Assembly (NCBI GenBank): GCA_002366995.1
Contig: DFCM01000116.1
Span: 1 to 6,375 of the forward strand
Direction of reading: 5' to 3'
Source: a bacterium UBP3_UBA3054
Lineage (GTDB): Bacteria; Auribacterota; UBA3054
Length of the DNA: 6,375 nt
Shown here: one piece after another, positions 1-4,044 of the stretch
How positions within the stretch are numbered: the first letter of the stretch is position 1
How the letters are laid out: each line of letters begins with the position of its first letter
Position numbers and translations under genes: made by a program
The notes under the pieces: generated by a model
Databases searched by the model: none
Told to the model about the DNA's origin: nothing
What the model saw: the letters and a program-made list of their open reading frames with translations, nothing else

Positions 1-486
1 ACCATCCTCTTCAACAACACCATCGCCGGCAACATCGCCTACGGTCTCAAAAAGTACGACATGGTGGACGTCGAGGCCGCGGCCATGGCCGCCAACGCCC
101 ACGAGTTCATCATGGAGATGCCGGACGGCTACAACACCATCATCGGCGAGCACGGCGTAAGACTGTCGGGCGGCCAGCGCCAGCGTCTGGCCATCGCCAG
201 GGCCATCTTCAGGAACCCCTCCATCCTTATCCTTGACGAAGCGACCTCCGCGCTCGACACGGAAAGCGAGCGCCTGGTCCAGGAAGCCATCGACAACCTG
301 GTCGAAAACAGAACCGTCATCGCCATCGCCCACCGCCTCTCCACCATCCGCCACGCCGATCGTATAATCGTCATGAAGGAAGGCAAGATCCAGCAGGTCG
401 GATCGCACGACGAGCTGATCAAGGACGAATCCGGCATGTACTATAAGCTCTGCATGATGCAGTTCACCGACGAGGAGCAGGAATAA
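1..486 (+). CDS. msbA: MsbA-like ABC exporter, C-terminal ATPase part (5' end outside window)
   Basis: This is the last 161 residues of an exporter with a fused membrane and ATPase domain. It would sit in the inner membrane and use ATP to flip a lipid, for MsbA the lipid A core. The reading frame is open from base 1, so the membrane domain and Walker A lie to the left. Visible landmarks, numbered from the window edge, are a Q-loop-side segment LFNNTIAGNIAYG (3-15), the ABC signature LSGGQ (55-59), Walker B ILILDE (75-80), D-loop SALD (83-86) and the H-loop histidine in AHRLST (His111). All catalytic elements in view are intact. The tail ending in KLCMMQF resembles the KMQF tail of E. coli MsbA, which is why I prefer MsbA over a generic peptide or drug exporter. 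The ABC exporter call is certain; the MsbA assignment is likely but rests on the ATPase half only. The next gene begins directly after its stop codon. Confidence 0.85.
   Translation, partial: TILFNNTIAGNIAYGLKKYDMVDVEAAAMAANAHEFIMEMPDGYNTIIGEHGVRLSGGQRQRLAIARAIFRNPSILILDEATSALDTESERLVQEAIDNLVENRTVIAIAHRLSTIRHADRIIVMKEGKIQQVGSHDELIKDESGMYYKLCMMQFTDEEQE
474..482 (+). promoter_or_regulatory. Ribosome binding site for the exported protein gene
   Basis: GGAG at 474-477 and AGGA at 479-482 lie 9 and 4 bases before the ATG at 487. Both sit inside the last codons of the exporter gene. This supports the ATG at 487 and suggests that translation of the two genes is coupled. Confidence 0.5.
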
Positions 487-1434
487 ATGAGGAAGATTCT
501 TTTTCTTTCCCTGCTTCTGATCCCGTTTTTCTCAATAGCGGAAGAGACCAACGACCTCGAGGAAACGTCCTATGAGATCGTCGAAAAAGAACCGCAGCCA
601 AAACTCAGCCCCCGCGAACAGATAGTAAAGTACCGCGACGACGTCTGCGCCTACTACAACATGACCAACTATCTGAAGGAAGTCATCGTCATCATGCACC
701 CGATACTCGCGGAAGCGGAGATGGCGAAACTCTTTGCCGAAGAGGATCCCAAGCCCAAAGACCGCACGGCCTTTTTGAAAAAATGGGCCGCGCAGTACAA
801 GCAGATCCTGACCAACGGCTTCGGATTCAGGCTTACCTTCCAGCTGAGGAACAATTTCCTCGATGTGCAGAACGAGGTCAAGATCCCCGCCAACATCGCG
901 GATTATTTTACGCTCCTCTCCAGCGACGGCGTAAGGGTCAAGGCCTGCAAATGCGTGAGCGATTTCAAGCTTCCCCAGACCATTTGCTTCGACAGGCCCG
1001 AAGTCAACGTTGACATCTTCTTCAACACCAGGGACGATTCCGGAAAACCGCTGATCGGAAAGAACACCAAAGCTATCAGACTGCAGTCCTCCGCCGTGAA
1101 CTCGGATTTCGGCTCATACAACTTCTCCTGGTGGCTGCCCTTCAAATATCCCATAAAGCGGCCCATGAACATAGAAGCGATCGTCGGCAGCAAGCCTTTC
1201 AGGACTTTCGTCTCCGTCCATCCGGAAGTTTATTACAAAGAGATCGCCTACGCGAACGAAAGGCGCGGCGAGGCCGAGGACAAGGCGAGAAAAGAAGCGA
1301 TCGAAAGGGCCACGGCCAAGGAAAGGGCCATGATCGCCGCAAGGGAGAAGAAGGAGCTTCCTCCCGAAGAACGCCAAACTCTCATAAAGCGCACCATCGC
1401 CGGCGCGCTCTTCTACGGGCTACTCGCTGATTAA
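487..1434 (+). CDS. Exported protein of unknown family, 315 aa
   Basis: I do not recognise this family. The N-terminus is a clear Sec signal peptide: basic MRK, a hydrophobic core at 4-15, and an S-I-A site giving probable cleavage after Ala18. There is no cysteine at the cleavage site, so it is not a lipoprotein and would go to the periplasm or beyond. The mature part starts acidic (19-40), is helical at about 41-110, then looks beta-rich at about 111-245, with an aromatic FSWWLPF segment near 213-219. It carries four cysteines (54, 154, 156, 167), of which 154 and 156 form a C-K-C. Residues 249-291 form a highly charged Glu/Lys/Arg/Ala helix, possibly a coiled coil. A short hydrophobic stretch (TIAGALFYGLLA) ends the protein. 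The ATG at 487 follows the exporter stop with no gap, so the two are probably one operon. A role in envelope lipid handling is only a guess from that position. The 3' end overlaps the convergent esterase gene by 15 bp. Confidence 0.8.
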   Translation: MRKILFLSLLLIPFFSIAEETNDLEETSYEIVEKEPQPKLSPREQIVKYRDDVCAYYNMTNYLKEVIVIMHPILAEAEMAKLFAEEDPKPKDRTAFLKKWAAQYKQILTNGFGFRLTFQLRNNFLDVQNEVKIPANIADYFTLLSSDGVRVKACKCVSDFKLPQTICFDRPEVNVDIFFNTRDDSGKPLIGKNTKAIRLQSSAVNSDFGSYNFSWWLPFKYPIKRPMNIEAIVGSKPFRTFVSVHPEVYYKEIAYANERRGEAEDKARKEAIERATAKERAMIAAREKKELPPEERQTLIKRTIAGALFYGLLAD

Positions 1435-2067
1435 GCCTATAGCCAGCGCGATCGTACGCGCGATCAGCAAGTGTCCGGTGGGATCCGGATGCACCCTATC
1501 CCAGCTCATCGAGACCGGATGGAAGTGCTCGAAATATTTGTCGAAAGCCGCCTGCAGGTCTATGAATGTCGCGCCGTTCTTTTCGGCCACGGCCTTCATG
1601 GCGTCGTGGTACTTGTCGATCATGGCGCGGAAAGCGTCCTTTTTGTTCGTCTCCATCAGATACGGGGAAATGAAGTAAAGGCCTTTCAAACCTTTCGTGA
1701 TGTCGACCATTTTCTGAAGGTTCGCGGCGTACTCATCGACGGAGATGAAGATCTCGTTCCTGTACGGTTCGTCGAAGTGACGCCAGACGTCGTTTATGCC
1801 GATCTCTATGGCGAGATAATCGGGCTTGAGGTCGATGACGTCGCTCTGCCAGCGCTCGAGCAGGGCTTTGGAAGTGTCGCCGCTCGTGCAGACGTTCATG
1901 ACCCTGATGCCGTATTCCGGCCCCTTGATCCTTAAGATGCTGTCAAGGACGCGCGGGAAGCCGGTGCCGAGACCGGCGTGCAGCCCCTCGCCCACCGGGC
2001 GCGCGCGGCCGAAATCGCCAATCGAATCGCCAATAATGAGAAACTTCGAATTCTTTTCCAATTTCAT
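1420..2067 (-). CDS. SGNH/GDSL hydrolase, Axe2-like carbohydrate (acetylxylan) esterase
   Basis: A 215-residue cytosolic SGNH esterase without a signal peptide. It strongly resembles Axe2 of Geobacillus stearothermophilus, an intracellular acetylxylan esterase of about 219 residues that removes acetyl groups from xylo-oligosaccharides. Block I is IIGDSIGDFGRARP with nucleophile Ser15. Block II SGDT supplies Gly63, block III GINDVW supplies Asn92 for the oxyanion hole, and block V DRVHP carries Asp190 and His193. The triad spacing matches the Ser15-Asp191-His194 of Axe2 almost exactly. Starting at the ATG at 2067 puts the serine at residue 15 as in Axe2. A TTG two codons upstream (2073) is the alternative start; it would make a 4-nt TTGA overlap with the upstream gene and a 217-residue protein. 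GGAGG lies 10 nt before the ATG and 4 nt before the TTG. It is the last gene of the minus-strand unit, directly behind the GH172 gene. The true substrate is inferred; another acetylated sugar is equally possible. Confidence 0.88.
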   Translation of the reverse strand: MKLEKNSKFLIIGDSIGDFGRARPVGEGLHAGLGTGFPRVLDSILRIKGPEYGIRVMNVCTSGDTSKALLERWQSDVIDLKPDYLAIEIGINDVWRHFDEPYRNEIFISVDEYAANLQKMVDITKGLKGLYFISPYLMETNKKDAFRAMIDKYHDAMKAVAEKNGATFIDLQAAFDKYFEHFHPVSMSWDRVHPDPTGHLLIARTIALAIGLISE

Positions 2068-2069
2068 AT

Positions 2070-3158
2070 TCAAATAACCTCCAGATGATTAGGGTCAAGG
2101 TTCTGTTTAAAAGCGCTGTGAGGCTCTGTCTGGTACCAGTAGGCCACGGATGATATGTCGTCCCTGAGGGGAAGGAAACGGCCCTTGTTGCGCCAGCCAA
2201 GGGCCTGCATAGTGACCTTGAGCTCGTCGTTGAAACGTATGGGGTCGCAAATGTGCCAGCGGTACATCCCGAAACGCAGGTTGGCTTTCGTGAAACCGTC
2301 GGGACGGATGATCTGCGGTAGCCCGCAGTAAGGCGAGCTGAACTCAAGGTAACTCTTGAAAGCGTTGTCGCAGAATCCCCAGGCGCCGCCGAAATAATCT
2401 TCCGTGCCTGTGGTGCAGATCGTCGGGAATTCCCTGTCGCCGTCGAGGAAGAACTTCACTTCGCCCTCGCCCCACCAGCCGTTGCTGTTGGGCTGCCAGG
2501 CGACGTAGGTGCCGACGTAATGGCCCCTGCCCTTGACGTCGTCCAATATGACATACTCTTCCTTTTCCCTCGTGGGGTTCATCCTGCGCCATTGAGCGTG
2601 GAAGTAAGCCATGTCATCCGGGATCCCGGTCAGGACGTAGTTGATCTGGTAGAAGAACTCCGGCTCCTCCTCGGAGAGATTCTCAATGGTTATCAGGCAT
2701 TTTTTCCTGAAGGGCATTTCCCAGTAGGAATTGAAACCGCCGCTTGGGTTGACGACGATCGGGACGGAATTGACTATGGTCCTCTCGCACCAGCCGTGGC
2801 AGAAAAAGTCGCCCAGCGGCGTGCAGACGGAAGGATTTGTTTCCCCGTCCCAATATATCCTCAGCAATAGCTGGCGGTAGAGCTTGCAGTCCACCGTCAT
2901 CCAAATGTGCCTTATGGCGCCCGGGCCGTTTATTTCGGCTACGGTGAAGGTTGAGTGAGGCGCGAGCTTGACGCAGGGCGAAACCTTCCAGCCCCGCCCC
3001 AGCTCCCTGGCCGCGCGGGCGTGAACGCCCTCTTCCGCCATGGCGCCGCATCCTTTTTCGCCGTTGAAATTCTCGGCGCTTATGGAACGCGTGACCGCGT
3101 TCGAAAGCCTCGTCAGATCGCTTAGGCTGCTGCCCAAGCCGTTGTAATTGATCTCCAT
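2070..3158 (-). CDS. GH172 (DUF2961) glycoside hydrolase, probable furanosidase
   Basis: A 362-residue single-domain protein of the DUF2961 family, now glycoside hydrolase family 172. Characterised members act on furanosides: difructose dianhydride I synthase/hydrolase, and exo-arabinofuranosidases acting on D-arabinan. Family hallmarks are the N-terminal TRSISAENFNGEKG (23-36), GPGAIRHIWMT (78-88), GDFFCHGW (116-123), GGFNSYWEMPF (140-150), GWWGEGEVKFFLDGD (227-241) and TGTEDYFGGAWGF (250-262). The family uses two catalytic glutamates; the likely counterparts here are Glu231 or Glu233 in the GEGE motif and Glu253 in GTEDYF (inference). The length suits the family's compact bacterial members. 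There is no signal peptide, so it should act in the cytosol on imported small sugars or glycosides. The ATG at 3158 has a good ribosome site and lies 18 nt after lspA. The stop falls within the ribosome site and start region of the esterase gene, implying coupled expression. The family call is secure; the substrate is not. Confidence 0.9.
   Translation of the reverse strand: MEINYNGLGSSLSDLTRLSNAVTRSISAENFNGEKGCGAMAEEGVHARAARELGRGWKVSPCVKLAPHSTFTVAEINGPGAIRHIWMTVDCKLYRQLLLRIYWDGETNPSVCTPLGDFFCHGWCERTIVNSVPIVVNPSGGFNSYWEMPFRKKCLITIENLSEEEPEFFYQINYVLTGIPDDMAYFHAQWRRMNPTREKEEYVILDDVKGRGHYVGTYVAWQPNSNGWWGEGEVKFFLDGDREFPTICTTGTEDYFGGAWGFCDNAFKSYLEFSSPYCGLPQIIRPDGFTKANLRFGMYRWHICDPIRFNDELKVTMQALGWRNKGRFLPLRDDISSVAYWYQTEPHSAFKQNLDPNHLEVI
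2078..2082 (-). promoter_or_regulatory. Ribosome binding site for the esterase gene
   Basis: The minus strand reads GGAGG here, within the last codons of the upstream GH172 gene. It is 10 nt before the ATG at 2067 and 4 nt before the TTG at 2073, so it serves either start and does not decide between them. Confidence 0.6.
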
Positions 3159-3162
3159 TTTA

Positions 3163-3169
3163 TCCCCCT
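3163..3169 (-). promoter_or_regulatory. Ribosome binding site for the GH172 gene
   Basis: The minus strand reads AGGGGGA in the 18-nt gap after lspA, with 5 nt between the last G and the ATG at 3158. It is the clearest ribosome site in the minus-strand unit and fixes the GH172 start. The gap is too short to hold a separate promoter as well. Confidence 0.65.
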
Positions 3170-3176
3170 GACAAAA

Positions 3177-3659
3177 TTAATCTTCTTTCCAGCAGACGAT
3201 GATGAGAAGCAGCGCGCTCACCGTTATGCAGCTGTCCGCGATGTTGAAGGCCGGCCAATGGTAGTTTTTATAATACAGGTCTATGAAGTCCACCACCGCG
3301 TAATAAGGCGGCAGGAGCCTGTCTATCATGTTGCCGAAGGCGCCTCCCATGATAAGTCCCAGCGCCGCGGTCGCCACGCGGCTTTTCGGCGCCTTGCCCC
3401 GCAAAAAAAGCGAGAGGATGAAGAGAATGACGACGAGCGCCAGCCCCGCCAGGATAAAATGCCCGTAGTTGATGTTGTCGAGCATGGAGAAAGCCACGCC
3501 GGGATTCAGCCTGAAAGTGAGGTTCAGCGAAGGCATGACCTCTATCACGGCGTTCTCCTCGATGAAGCTCCTGACCGCGAACTTGCTGAGTTGGTCAATG
3601 ATCGCGGCGCTGGCAGCCAAATAGACGGGCGTCGCGCATCTGTTCCAGCGTTCTCCCAT
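3177..3659 (-). CDS. lspA: Lipoprotein signal peptidase (signal peptidase II)
   Basis: A 160-residue inner-membrane aspartyl protease that cuts the signal peptide from prolipoproteins just before the lipid-modified cysteine. Four membrane helices are visible at about 9-27, 66-87, 94-112 and 141-157. Conserved elements are DQLSK with Asp22, NPGVAF (52-57), GGAFGNMIDR with catalytic Asp113, and FNIADS with catalytic Asp142. Both catalytic aspartates are present and the length is normal, so the enzyme should be active. I chose the ATG at 3659, which shares one base with the stop of the upstream zinc-finger gene (TGATG). A TTG directly before it (3662) would add one residue and give a 4-nt TTGA overlap. 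No strong ribosome site precedes either start, so translation probably relies on coupling. It lies third in the minus-strand unit; adjacency to a dksA-type gene is also known in Chlamydia. Confidence 0.95.
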   Translation of the reverse strand: MGERWNRCATPVYLAASAAIIDQLSKFAVRSFIEENAVIEVMPSLNLTFRLNPGVAFSMLDNINYGHFILAGLALVVILFILSLFLRGKAPKSRVATAALGLIMGGAFGNMIDRLLPPYYAVVDFIDLYYKNYHWPAFNIADSCITVSALLLIIVCWKED

Positions 3660-4039
3660 CAATTCTTGTCTGCGCAGTTAAGGCAGAGCTCGGCTTCAGG
3701 GATGGCCTCAAGCCTTGCCTGCGGGATAGGCTTGCCGCACACCTGGCAAAGACCGTACGTCCCTTCCTCTATGCGGGCCAGAGCCTCGTTCACCTGCTGG
3801 AGCAGCTTCTGCTGGTTGCTAGCCAAGCCCAGCATCAGCTCCATGCCGGAAGCGTCGGAACCGATGTCGGCGATGTGGGTCTTGTAGCCGGAAATGTCGC
3901 CGGAATAATCTTTCTGGGAATTCATGAAAGTCTCTTCCTCGAGCTTTTCGACATTGCCCATCAGGCGGGCGCGCTTTTTCAAGAGGGCCTTCTTAAGTTT
4001 CTGAAGGACTTCCTTGGATAATTTTGTTTTCTTGACCAT
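3659..4039 (-). CDS. DksA/TraR-family C4 zinc-finger protein
   Basis: A 126-residue member of the family that binds the RNA polymerase secondary channel; E. coli DksA uses it to tune transcription with ppGpp. A lysine-rich start (MVKKTKLSKE) leads into a helical hairpin covering about residues 7-95. It is followed by a zinc finger with Cys98, Cys101, Cys119 and Cys122 (C-x2-C-x17-C-x2-C), all present. The sequence around the finger (EEGTYGLCQVCGKPIP, then RLEAIPEAELC) is typical of the family. At the hairpin tip, an ungapped alignment to E. coli DksA puts Asp58 at Asp74 but His55 at Asp71, so the DxxDxA motif is not canonical. The open frame runs up to 4144, but that part lies inside ileS. 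The ATG at 4039, 5 nt after the ileS stop, fits best; a GTG at 4048 overlapping that stop (GTGA) would add three residues. No clear ribosome site is seen for either. Whether it is a functional DksA or a relative is undecided. Confidence 0.88.
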   Translation of the reverse strand: MVKKTKLSKEVLQKLKKALLKKRARLMGNVEKLEEETFMNSQKDYSGDISGYKTHIADIGSDASGMELMLGLASNQQKLLQQVNEALARIEEGTYGLCQVCGKPIPQARLEAIPEAELCLNCADKN

Positions 4040-4044
4040 AGTTT

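Noticed and set aside
487..546. Lipoprotein signal in the exported protein, which would make it an LspA substrate.
   Set aside because: There is no cysteine near the cleavage region; the first cysteine is residue 54. The site fits signal peptidase I.
1343..1365. Imperfect hairpin (GGGAGAAG pairing with CTTCCTCCC) considered as a terminator for the minus-strand unit.
   Set aside because: No T-run follows on the minus strand, and the purine-rich side is explained by Glu/Lys codons of the charged helix.
1446..1461. Hairpin GCGCG / CGCGC with a 6-base loop just after the exported-protein stop, considered as a terminator.
   Set aside because: The stem has only 5 pairs and no T-run follows on either strand; it lies in codons for the esterase's C-terminus. 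The two GCGCGATC copies here are also explained by that coding sequence.
1471..1935. A 154-codon plus-strand open frame opposite the esterase.
   Set aside because: It is antisense to a gene with an intact catalytic triad, and its product is of no recognisable type.
3258..3887. A 209-codon plus-strand open frame opposite lspA and the DksA-like gene.
   Set aside because: It spans two well-supported genes on the other strand and its product has no recognisable domain.
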